Positions 37,080 through 46,100 of a stretch of DNA of 64,000 bases are shown one piece after another (the first letter of the stretch is position 1; the number at the start of each line of letters is the position of its first letter). The notes under the pieces were generated by a model that searched no databases, had not been told where the DNA came from, and saw only the letters and a program-made list of their open reading frames with translations. Source of the stretch: Planctomycetota bacterium (GTDB lineage: Bacteria > Planctomycetota > Phycisphaerae > UBA1845). The DNA lies in NCBI GenBank assembly GCA_024276605.1, contig JAJRWX010000039.1:62001-126000 (forward strand), read 5' to 3'. The position numbers and the translations under genes are program-made.

Positions 37080-37532
37080 TCACGTCCAAAGATAGTGAGG
37101 ATCAAAGGTCACACCGTACCGTTCGGCGAGTGCCACAAGTTCGTCCTCGAACCTCATGCTCTTGTGCCTTTCCTTCTGTCCGTGGATGTAGTCTTTAACC
37201 GCCGCGACTTGCGACTCCCCGATCGAGAATGCTCCGTATCCATCCTGCCAATGGAAATTCCGGAACGGATCTCCGTTCGTCTTGATCCACTTCGAGGAGT
37301 CCCTCTTCAGCAACATCATCAAATCACTGAGAGCGATATTTTTCGACACACTGATGAGCACGTGAACGTGATTCTCCGTTCCGCCGATGGCCAGGGCCGG
37401 TGACTCTCGGTTACGGCAGATTCCACCGAGGTAGGCGTGCAACTGGGGCTCGACCGCGGGAGTAATCAGATTGCGGCGTTCCTTTGTAGAGAACACGACA
37501 TGCACGAGGATCCGGGTGAGCGTTTGTGCCAT
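37080..37532 (-). CDS. REP-associated tyrosine transposase (IS200/IS605 TnpA-like)
   Basis: Single-strand DNA transposase of 150 residues, full length for the Y1 family. The HUH metal motif is HVHVL near residue 55 (TENHVHVLISV). The nucleophilic tyrosine is likely in VKDYIHGQKERH near 115, where a helix carries Y and downstream basic residues. FSTKERRNLI near the N-terminus and WQDGYGAFSIG are family hallmarks. It lies inside the REP-like palindromes it probably recognises. The reading frame is intact, so it may be active or domesticated. No tnpB accompanies it. Confidence 0.9.
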   Translation of the reverse strand: MAQTLTRILVHVVFSTKERRNLITPAVEPQLHAYLGGICRNRESPALAIGGTENHVHVLISVSKNIALSDLMMLLKRDSSKWIKTNGDPFRNFHWQDGYGAFSIGESQVAAVKDYIHGQKERHKSMRFEDELVALAERYGVTFDPHYLWT

Positions 37533-37569
37533 GGTCGCATTCTACAGGCGAATCCAACGGACAGGCAAA

Positions 37570-37724
37570 CGCTTGTACGCCCCCTTCAGGGTCGAATGGA
37601 ATGCTTGTTGGGTTTACCGTGGGCGGCGTCCGCCTGCGGCGGACTTGCCCACGGCTACTATCGGTCAGCCTTTCAGGCTGCAACGAGGGACGGTCCTGAA
37701 GCCGCCGGAAGTGACACGGACCCT
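37570..37724 (+). repeat. REP-like palindromic unit, copy C
   Basis: 155-base unit, the inverted counterpart of copy A. The compound hairpin is at 37617-37654 (CCGTGGG with CCCACGG, nested GTCCGCC with GGCGGAC), followed by CAGCCTTTCAGGCTG. Confidence 0.85.
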
Positions 37725-37848
37725 TGACGCGGTTGCGCAGTGTAGTGTATTTGACGGCTGATAGTTACACTATGTACGCAGCACCGCGCGGGTCGAAGCC
37801 TGCGGTTCGGTGAAGTAGGTTTGATTGTTATGAAGACTATTTTCACGG

Positions 37849-39174
37849 TTAGAATCGCCATTGGACTTGTAAACCGGCGACGATTTTGTCGTACGTGAAG
37901 GGTGTTGATCTGTCAGCGGTGCGGACATTGGACTTTGTATCAGACCAATTGAAGATGAGGTGTAAAAGCAGTTCTCCGTCGTCAGGGTCATCGATGAGTA
38001 ATTGGGATAGGACCACACCTGCAGCGGTGATGAAATCGTGACGCTCGTCGCCATCACGGTCGATAATGCTGGCTTCACGGTAATCAGCTATATGCCATTG
38101 CGCCTTGATGTGAGCAGATAGTTTCTTGTCAGGTATCAGAAGATACTTCGTGGGATCATGCGAATTAAGCAGTGGAAACTCCATGCCAATGAGAAAATCA
38201 TGGGTGAGTCGATCAAACTCCGTCCCTTGCGTCGCAATGGATGTGAACTGATAGCCAAGGGTTAACGATCCGGATTTACTTGGATCTGCCATTGCGAAGG
38301 AGAACTTTTGAGTGATGGCAGCAGCGTGGGCTATGCCGTCACGATCTAACAACGGGTCGATATCGAAAAGGAAATCACGTAATTCAATTCGATATTCAAA
38401 TAGTGTTTCGGTGGGGCGTAGTTGATTATTTTGTTTCGGCCAATAGTACGTAAGTGAAGGTGAGAATGAATGGTTGGATAGAAAAGACTCACGCTCAAGG
38501 TAATCTATGTCATAATTGTACAATAAAGACAACTGCCAATCGTCGGTTACATGTCGATCGTATCTGAAGTATCCGCCGTATTGCTGATAGTCGAATTCGT
38601 TGATGCGAAAATGGCGCGATCCGCCGGCACGAGCGCCTATGGTAAATTTTTCGGTGGCGGTGATGAAGGGTGCATATTCCAAAAGTAGCGTTGTAGCGGC
38701 GACTTCGTCAGCTTTACCGGAGACAAAATCGCCTGTTTGACCACCACCTTCAAAGGTGGCGTTGGAGTCATGTGCGAGGCCGAATTGCCAGGATAAAAAG
38801 AAGTATTCCCGCCGGACATCGCGCCGCGCTTGGCGTATTAGCCTGTCGAGCGTAGGGTCCGGGTCGCCGAGATCGTGAAGTTTTTGTAGTCCGGTATCGA
38901 ACATATCCACGGCACGATGCGGGTCGTGGAGCTGGGTATATGCAGCGCCGCGGAAATACCATAGCCAGGGGTTGTGTGGTTCATTGCGTTCGATGGTATC
39001 AAGCACGTGAAGTGCATCGCGGGGTTGATTTAATCGCAAATGCTTTTCTGCGGTGTCAATGGATTGGAGAATGTCTGATTTTTTTTCCGTCACCTGTGCT
39101 TGCGTGCCGGTAAATGCCAGGCCAAGGGTACATATAAAAATGACACCATGCCGACAACAAGTAGATTTCAACAC
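37849..39174 (-). CDS. TPR-containing outer-membrane beta-barrel protein
   Basis: A 441-residue exported protein. After the signal (GVIFICTLGLAFTGTQA) come about two TPR units at residues 35-110 (AEKHLRLNQPRDALHVLDTIERNEPHNP, FRGAAYTQLHDPHRAVDMFDTGL). The remaining 310 residues are alternating beta strands (FFLSWQFGLAHDSNATFEGG, WQLSLLYNYDIDYLER) and end in QVQWRF. A C-terminal phenylalanine is the usual outer-membrane barrel signature. The GTG start has AGGAACG upstream; the stop of the preceding lipoprotein gene is nine bases away, so the two are co-transcribed. Similar TPR-barrel fusions are export or assembly proteins, but the substrate here is unknown. Confidence 0.78.
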   Translation of the reverse strand: MLKSTCCRHGVIFICTLGLAFTGTQAQVTEKKSDILQSIDTAEKHLRLNQPRDALHVLDTIERNEPHNPWLWYFRGAAYTQLHDPHRAVDMFDTGLQKLHDLGDPDPTLDRLIRQARRDVRREYFFLSWQFGLAHDSNATFEGGGQTGDFVSGKADEVAATTLLLEYAPFITATEKFTIGARAGGSRHFRINEFDYQQYGGYFRYDRHVTDDWQLSLLYNYDIDYLERESFLSNHSFSPSLTYYWPKQNNQLRPTETLFEYRIELRDFLFDIDPLLDRDGIAHAAAITQKFSFAMADPSKSGSLTLGYQFTSIATQGTEFDRLTHDFLIGMEFPLLNSHDPTKYLLIPDKKLSAHIKAQWHIADYREASIIDRDGDERHDFITAAGVVLSQLLIDDPDDGELLLHLIFNWSDTKSNVRTADRSTPFTYDKIVAGLQVQWRF

Positions 39175-39183
39175 AGGTCGTTC

Positions 39184-40743
39184 CTATTCGAATGGTTCTC
39201 TTGGGAACTTGAGATAGGGCAATTGAACGCCTCGAATTTTGTATCGGTCTGCACGTAAAAACGGCGCGGCTTCAAATCCTCGTATACCGGCGGCTGTCAC
39301 CAGATCATCCTGGTCGACGCCATCACCGCTGACACCAAGCCCACCGACGAGAAAGAATCCACCACGGTAAAGCGGTGCGCTGCCAGGGAATAATACAATA
39401 CCACTTTGTCTGCTGGTAGTCACGTCGAAACCCTGCGTACATGGTGCGTCGCGGTTCATATTTCGCAAGGCAAAAAACGGCCCGGGAAAAGAATCACTGA
39501 TACCTGGCGGGTAAAAAGGTTGTGAACAAAAGCGAAGCGTACGGTTGGTCACGGCTACGCCAATGGGTAAACCGGGAAGATCGCCGGTCGTTCGATTGAA
39601 ACTGCTCAAGTAGGTTACGTTGCGTGCTTTGGAAACCGCGACATCGATGCTGAACACGGTGGCATCAGGCATACGAAAGAGTCCGAGCACTTCGCCGCTT
39701 AGAGATGTAACGGCTATGACCATACGGGTTCGTCTTTGTAGGGGTAGACGAATAGCAGCCCGGGCACGGTTAGCCTCGAATATAGCGTTTTGAATGATGG
39801 TGCGGACCTGATCTTCGCTTAATTCGGCGCTGGCCTTGGGGCCTACCAGCCAACCTTCCGGTACATTAGGGTGCGAGCTTGCCTGCGGGCCAGCGATCAT
39901 CATCGTGGGATCAGTTAACGATGGAATGGGTACATATTCGCCTTCTGCATCACCTGGGATTGAGCCAAATGGTGACGATGTATTGATAAAAGGGAGTCGC
40001 ACACCGTCGATGAAAATTTCTCCCGGCGGTGCGACAACCGGTGCAAATCCTGCGCTGCCAGCCACGGCGGCTGATTCTGAAAGGTCAGGCGCTACGCCGC
40101 AAACGCCAATACCGCCTATGAGCTGACTGCTAAATGCCGTTATACCTCTAAATAGCGGCACGCCGCCCGGAATCGTAGCGATGCCAAGACCCGGACTTAA
40201 GCGATCGAGTGACTTGGACGGTGCAATTTCCTGACCCGGGATAAAGCTATCGCTTAACACGCATCCTCGGTTAGTGTTTTCTATGTCCCACAGTGCTCCT
40301 GATGGTGTATTTTTCACGCCTACGGTACGGCCCGAATTGTCAAAGGTCGGAGGAAAATGTTCTCGACTGATAAAACGAACGGTGCGTGATGAAAGTGGTG
40401 CCTCGTCGTTACTAAAAAAAGCACCTGTACGGGCGAGGGAAATAGCCAATTCGTTGGTATCGACTTCGATCACCCGGCCTGCGAGTCTTGCCTTGGTACG
40501 TTGTGGTGCGTCCGGTTTGCGGAATAGGCCAAGTACATTCCCTTCTCGATCCGTGACGGCAATGACAAGCGTCTGACTGCTAAGTGAAGCAGCCGCTCCT
40601 TTGATGATGCCATCGACTTCTTCGGCTGAGAGTGGTTGAGTGGGGCCACCGGGTTGGCCGACTTGTAATCCACAGCCTGAAAGTGTGAAAAGAACTGTGA
40701 AAAGATAAGCACTCGATGAAATGGTACGCCTTGTGAGCAACAT
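39184..40743 (-). CDS. tandem GlcG/HbpS-like (DUF336) lipoprotein
   Basis: A 519-residue lipoprotein (signal ending LFTLSGC). Two GlcG/HbpS-type halves can be seen. The first has VDGIIKGAAASLSSQTLVIAVTDREGNVLGLFR, SLARTGAFFS and IGGIGVCGVAPDLSESAAVAGSAGF; the second has VRTIIQNAIFEANRARAAIRLP, MVIAVTSLSGEVLGLFRMPDA and VGGLGVSGDGVDQDDLVTAAGI. In HbpS this fold binds haem or iron and acts as a redox sensor. Each half here has long insertions (about 100 residues) that enlarge the domain. It is the first gene of a two-gene unit with the TPR-barrel protein, and divergent from the porin-cytochrome cluster. Confidence 0.8.
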   Translation of the reverse strand: MLLTRRTISSSAYLFTVLFTLSGCGLQVGQPGGPTQPLSAEEVDGIIKGAAASLSSQTLVIAVTDREGNVLGLFRKPDAPQRTKARLAGRVIEVDTNELAISLARTGAFFSNDEAPLSSRTVRFISREHFPPTFDNSGRTVGVKNTPSGALWDIENTNRGCVLSDSFIPGQEIAPSKSLDRLSPGLGIATIPGGVPLFRGITAFSSQLIGGIGVCGVAPDLSESAAVAGSAGFAPVVAPPGEIFIDGVRLPFINTSSPFGSIPGDAEGEYVPIPSLTDPTMMIAGPQASSHPNVPEGWLVGPKASAELSEDQVRTIIQNAIFEANRARAAIRLPLQRRTRMVIAVTSLSGEVLGLFRMPDATVFSIDVAVSKARNVTYLSSFNRTTGDLPGLPIGVAVTNRTLRFCSQPFYPPGISDSFPGPFFALRNMNRDAPCTQGFDVTTSRQSGIVLFPGSAPLYRGGFFLVGGLGVSGDGVDQDDLVTAAGIRGFEAAPFLRADRYKIRGVQLPYLKFPREPFE

Positions 40744-41013
40744 GATCGACTCGCTTTGACAGAATCACTGAGGCTATGTCGGCGAAACTATCCTTAATCT
40801 GATTGCATACTTAAGTTACACCGACTATGCCAGCCCTCACAGGAAGTTACGCCGGGTATATGCAGCGTGTCAAGTGTTCGTGGTTGAAATGGCTTGTACA
40901 TTTTATTTCTATGTGCTTGATTTCAATGCGATAGTTGGCTAGTCTGCATGTCGATTCAATTGTTAGGGCTGGAGTCTATCGAATAAATATGTCAACGACT
41001 GGGAGCGTCAAAA

Positions 41014-41202
41014 GTGAAACCAAAAAGAACTCACAGTGTAAGAGCCAAGCGTATCGTGTTAATTCTGGCGTCCGGTGGTTTGCTTGGATTGTCGTGTCCT
41101 GCAGGTACGGGCAAGTTCCTGGCACCGGTCGTTCAACCTATCCTGGCTGATTCATTTTCTCAGATTGCGAATCAGATCACGAATAGTATTCTAGGCCAAT
41201 AA
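41014..41202 (+). CDS. small putative lipoprotein before the porin gene
   Basis: A 62-residue frame starting at GTG with GGGAGCG seven bases upstream. The N-terminus is basic (MKPKRTHSVRAKR), followed by a hydrophobic stretch ending in LLGLSC, a plausible lipobox. The mature part is only about 35 residues (PAGTGKFLAPVVQPILADSF and a short amphipathic helix). It precedes the large outer-membrane barrel gene by 40 bases and may be part of that operon. No family is recognised. Confidence 0.6.
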   Translation: MKPKRTHSVRAKRIVLILASGGLLGLSCPAGTGKFLAPVVQPILADSFSQIANQITNSILGQ

Positions 41203-41242
41203 TCCCCGTGGATCGAGTCTGCTCGATGAGGCTTGGAAGCAC

Positions 41243-43159
41243 ATGGTTCGAGCGCGCCAACCTATAAACGTAGTCCGAAATCGGATCGGCTGGTACGTTT
41301 CGATTATTTGTATCGGGGTTATTCCCTGCGCAGCGCTGTTGGCACAAGATGTGGCACCTGCGTCGAATGAGTCTGCAGACCCATCGTCCAACATCGACAA
41401 GAAAGTTGATCTGACGCTGGGGCAAATTGATCAAGAGCCATTCGGTGCGCCGCCGCGGCAACCCTTGGGGTTTGCCGGACCTTCCAGTGTGCGTTCACGG
41501 GTGGAGCCGACGGATCATACGTACCCGATTGAGGATCGCTGGCGTATTGGGTTTCCGAGCTACGACCGCCTGGGAAGGCATAGCCCGCGAGATCGGTTTA
41601 CGATGGGGGCGGATAGCGGGAATTACCAATACACGCAAGGGCATTGGTATGACCCATACAATCAGAATGTTCTCAAAGGTGATTATCCGATCATCGGGCA
41701 AAATACTTTTTTGAACCTGACACTGATTAGTGACACGACGTATGAGTTTCGCCGCATTCCCACGCCGAGCGGCGAGAGTACGGCCCGTGCAGATAGTAGA
41801 GGTTTTTTTGGAAAACCCGAGCAACAGTTTGTCAACCAAAATCTTATTGCTCGGATCGAATTGTTTCACGGTTCTGCAGCCTTTAAGCCGTTTGATTGGA
41901 AGTTGCGCATCACACCGGTTTTGAATATCAATCATTTGGATGTTCAGGAGCGTGGTGTGGTGAATATTGATGTGCGTGAGGGAGTATTGCGCCGTTGGAA
42001 AGATTTTGCGCTGCAGGAGCTGTTCTTTGAGACGAAACTGGCGGATGTTAGTCCGCACTATGATTTCGTGAGTTTGCGTATCGGTCGTCAGCCGTTTATT
42101 AGCGATTTTCGTGGTTTTATTTTCAATGATATCAATCAAGGTGTGCGGTTGTTCGGCAGCTCAGATTCGAATCGCAATCAGTGGAATGTGATCTATTTTT
42201 ATCAAGCGGAAAAAGATACCAATAGTGAACTGAATACGTTTGAAGCCCGGCGTCAGCATGTGGTGATTGCGAACTATTACATTCAGGATTCGTTGGATTT
42301 CGAATTCCTACCTCCCCAATGGCGCAAGGGTTATACCACGCAATTATCTTTTCACTATAGCCATGACGATCAAGGCAAGCAGGAATTGTTCTTCGATAGT
42401 AATGGTTTTCTTGTTCGCCCTGATCCAATTGGAAGTTTTACACCACGTGATGTAAAGGTGGCGTATTTGGGATGGACGGGTGACGGGCACATAGGGAGAT
42501 TGAATCTGACGCATGCGTTTTACTGGGCGCTGGGCCGAGATGATTTCAATCCGATAGCCGGTCAGCGTGTGACGATCAACGCGCAGATGGCCGCGGTTGA
42601 AGCTTCTTATGAACAGGATTGGTTGCGTTGGCGTGCATCTTTTTTGTGGGCATCAGGTGATCGTTCCCCACAGGATTTGGAAGCACGTGGATTTGACGGG
42701 ATTTTCGACAACCCTAATTTTGCCGGTGGGCCGTTTAGTTTTTGGAATCGACAGGCGATCAAGCTGCTCGGCGTCAATCTGGTGAATCGCAACAGCTTGT
42801 TTCCTGATTTGACGGCCAGTAAGACTCAGGGGCAGGCGAACTTTGTGAATCCCGGTTTGTTTTTAGTCAATGGTGGGTTCGATGCTGAGATTACACCCAA
42901 GCTCAAGGCTATCATGAACGCCAATTATATGTGGTTTGCGCACACGGAGTCGTTAGAATTGTTTTTACAACAGCCGGGTATTAGTCGTGAGATCGGTGCG
43001 GATGTTAGTGTGGGCGTTCAGTACAGGCCTTATCTGAATAACAACGTACTTTTCAACTTCGGACTAGCCGCATTTTGGCCTGGTGAAGGTTTTCAGCAGA
43101 TATTTGAGACGGACGAAGTTTTGTACTCTGCGTTTGCGACAATGACGCTAACATTCTGA
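41243..43159 (+). CDS. large outer-membrane beta-barrel porin
   Basis: A 638-residue exported protein with a signal near residues 15-35 (VSIICIGVIPCAALLAQ). From about residue 100 it is made of amphipathic beta strands with aromatic girdles (WKLRITPVLNINHL, NQWNVIYFYQAEKD, YTTQLSFHYSHDDQ, LKAIMNANYMWFAH) and ends SAFATMTLTF, a C-terminal phenylalanine after alternating hydrophobics. It is predicted to form a large barrel in the outer membrane. It is followed 14 bases later by a decahaem cytochrome lipoprotein, an organisation that recalls porin-cytochrome conduits. It is not a recognisable MtrB homologue, and an AlgE-like exporter is an alternative. Confidence 0.82.
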   Translation: MVRARQPINVVRNRIGWYVSIICIGVIPCAALLAQDVAPASNESADPSSNIDKKVDLTLGQIDQEPFGAPPRQPLGFAGPSSVRSRVEPTDHTYPIEDRWRIGFPSYDRLGRHSPRDRFTMGADSGNYQYTQGHWYDPYNQNVLKGDYPIIGQNTFLNLTLISDTTYEFRRIPTPSGESTARADSRGFFGKPEQQFVNQNLIARIELFHGSAAFKPFDWKLRITPVLNINHLDVQERGVVNIDVREGVLRRWKDFALQELFFETKLADVSPHYDFVSLRIGRQPFISDFRGFIFNDINQGVRLFGSSDSNRNQWNVIYFYQAEKDTNSELNTFEARRQHVVIANYYIQDSLDFEFLPPQWRKGYTTQLSFHYSHDDQGKQELFFDSNGFLVRPDPIGSFTPRDVKVAYLGWTGDGHIGRLNLTHAFYWALGRDDFNPIAGQRVTINAQMAAVEASYEQDWLRWRASFLWASGDRSPQDLEARGFDGIFDNPNFAGGPFSFWNRQAIKLLGVNLVNRNSLFPDLTASKTQGQANFVNPGLFLVNGGFDAEITPKLKAIMNANYMWFAHTESLELFLQQPGISREIGADVSVGVQYRPYLNNNVLFNFGLAAFWPGEGFQQIFETDEVLYSAFATMTLTF

Positions 43160-43173
43160 CAGGATGAGCCTTT

Positions 43174-46100
43174 ATGCGTAGTGTATATCTGTTTAGTGCT
43201 GTGATAGGTTTGACGATGCTTGCGGTCGTTGCATGCCAACCGATGCCACTTCGTCAGCCGCCCAACCAGGATCAACTGGCGGCTTATGCGCAGCGCGTGG
43301 CACAAGCCCCAACGCGCGTAACACTCTATCCGACGCAAGAAGCTGCTGATGAAGGGAGTCGGGGTTGTCTGAGTTGTCATACGCAGACCGATTCGCGCAC
43401 CATGCACGAGCTTGATGATTTTGCGATCGGATGCATTGACTGTCATGGTGGTGACGCCAGCGTACTGAAACCTACCCAGATGCCTGATGAGCGACCTTAC
43501 GGAGAAGATTATCTTGCGCTGATGAAGCAAGCACACATTGCGCCGCGCTATCCCACGGCATGGGAAAATCCTGAAACAGGCCTATACTCATCGGCTAATC
43601 CTCAGCGGACATATGCGTTGCTTAATTTTGAAGACCCGGCGTTTATTCAATTCATCAATCCGGGTGATCTTCGCATAGCTGATCGCACTTGTGGGAAGTG
43701 TCATTTTGAAATTGTGGACAAAGTGCGTAAGTCGATGATGGCGCACGGGGCACAGCTATGGGCTGCGGTGATGTACAACAACGGTAGTTATCCCTACAAG
43801 CTAGCGCGTTTTGGTGAGAGTTATTCTCCCGAAGGTGTGCCGCAGCGTATTTATACGACGCCTCCTGCCACCGATGAGGAGCGTGCGCGTGGCGTCATTG
43901 ATTATCTCGACCCGCTGCCACGATGGGAAATTACGCAAATGGGTAATATCCTGCGATCTTTTGAGCGTGGTGGTAAGGTGCAACGATTGGAGTTGGAAGT
44001 GGGTTTGCCCAATCCATTGGAGGAGCCGGGTAAGCCGGACATGAAACTCAGCGATCGTGGTTTGGGAACTCAGTTAGCCACCGATCAGGTTTTTCTCGGT
44101 ATTCAGAAAACTCGATTGCTTGATCCACTGCTTTACTTTATGGGTACGAACGATCATCCGGGAGATTATCGCCATAGTGGTTGTACTTCATGTCATGTAG
44201 TGTATGCCAACGATCGTTCGCCGGTTCATGCCGGAGCTTTCGGTAAGTTTGGCAATACCGGAAAATCGCAAACGATTGATCCTACGATCGATAAAACAGA
44301 GTCCGGTCATCCGATCAAGCATCAGTTTACGCGGTCTGTACCTTCGAGCCAGTGTGTTGTTTGTCACGTTCATCCGGGAACTTCATTTGCCAATACCTAT
44401 TTTGGATTTATGTGGTGGGATAATGAAACGCATGGGGAGCTGATGTATCCGAAAGAGCAGCAATACCCTACCGCCGAGCAGTATGTGAATAGTCTCATGT
44501 CTAACCCGGAAGCGTCATCCGTTCGAGGGTTGTGGTCTGATCTTTGGCCCGGCGAGAAAGATCATGAGGATCAGGCTGCGACCGAGTCATTTTTGGCGAA
44601 TCTGACGGACTTGAATAGCAAGATGGACAAGACTCAGTTCGCTGATTTTCACGGGCATGGCTGGGTTTTCCGTGCAGTGTTTAAGCAGGATCGTAAGGGG
44701 CGGTTGTTGGATAACGAGGGCGATGTGGTAGCCCCTGTGACGCCGAAGATGTTGCAAGAGGCTGTAGCCTTTCGATCGACGCAAGAGCAAATAGAGCCAC
44801 CGGCAGGTCATCCGGTACACTTGAAAGACATTCACTTGGAACGTGGCATGCACTGCGTAGACTGCCATTTCGAACAGGATGTACATGGTGATGGTAAGCT
44901 GTATAGCGAGGTGCGTAATGCCATCGAAATTGATTGCATCGATTGCCACGGCACGATTGCATGGCGGACTACCTTGAAGACGTCGGGGCCGGCAGGCGGT
45001 AACGATTTGCGTACGAGTAAGACGGCTTATGGTATGCGCTTTCAGTGGGTCAATGAAAAGTTATATCAACAGTCTAGTCTGGATGCCCAAGTGAGGTGGG
45101 AGGTGCCGCAACTCCGAGACATCGTGGACCCTTCATCGGACCGGTACAATGCGAAAGCCGCATATGCTAAGACATTGCAAAAAGGTGGTTCGCGTTGGGG
45201 CGACCCTTCATGTCCTGAGTCACAATTGGCGCATGATAATAGCAACATGACCTGTTATGCCTGTCATACTTCATGGATGACGAGCTGCTTTGGATGTCAT
45301 TTACCGATGCGATCCAACTTCCGCATGCCGATGCTGCACAATGAGGGTGAGATACTGCGTAACTTTACGACGTATAACTATCAGGTGTTGCGTGATGATG
45401 TTTTCATGTTGGGGCGCGATTCGACGGTCAAAGGGAAAAAGATTGCACCCGTTCGATCTTCCAGTGCGGTAATCGTTGGTTCTGCCAATGCCAATCGTGA
45501 ATGGTTATATTCGCAGCAGCAGACGATATCGGCTGAGGGTTATAGCGGCCAGGCATTTAATCCACATTTTCCACATGCCGTCCGTAAGCGGGAATCCAGG
45601 CAGTGCATGGATTGTCATCTGTCTAAGGATGATGATAACAACGCATGGATGGCGCAGGTGTTGCTGCATGGCACCAATCTCGTCAACTTTATGGGGAGAT
45701 ATATTTACGTAGCCACTGGAGAGGATGGCCTGGAAGCGGTGGTTGTCACGGAGCGTGAAGAACCGCAAGCTGTGATCGGTAGCGATCTTCATGCCCTAGC
45801 TTATCCGGATGAATATGCTAAGCACAAAGCGCGTCATCATGAACTCAAGGAAGCATATCATCACGGTCTTAAAGATGGATGGTATGGCGAGCCGGGTCGT
45901 ATTGTCGATCTCCAATTGCGCGGCGAATACCTTTACACCGCAAGAGAGGAAGGCGGTTTTTACGCTTACGACGTGGCTAATATCGATAACAAGGGTTTCA
46001 GTGAGCGAATCACTTCTGCGCCAGTGTCACCGCTTGGGCAGCGTCTTGGTGTGAAGACGCGGTTTGCGACAGCGATTGCGAGTCCCACAACATTGGGTGT

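Larger units (their letters stand above)
36739..37724. mobile_element. REP-associated element: transposase flanked by inverted 155-base repeats
   Basis: A transposase gene (37080-37532) is bracketed by two inverted copies of a 155-base unit (36739-36893 and 37570-37724) that agree at about 131 of 155 positions by eye. A third, more diverged unit lies at 36921-37030. Each unit contains strong palindromes. This is the arrangement expected for a REP-associated tyrosine transposase and its REP/BIME palindromes. The flanking region has no other gene. Confidence 0.8.

Noticed and set aside
36700-37760. Several overlapping reading frames of 60-96 codons in the REP region
   Set aside because: They arise from GC-rich palindromes; only the transposase shows family motifs.
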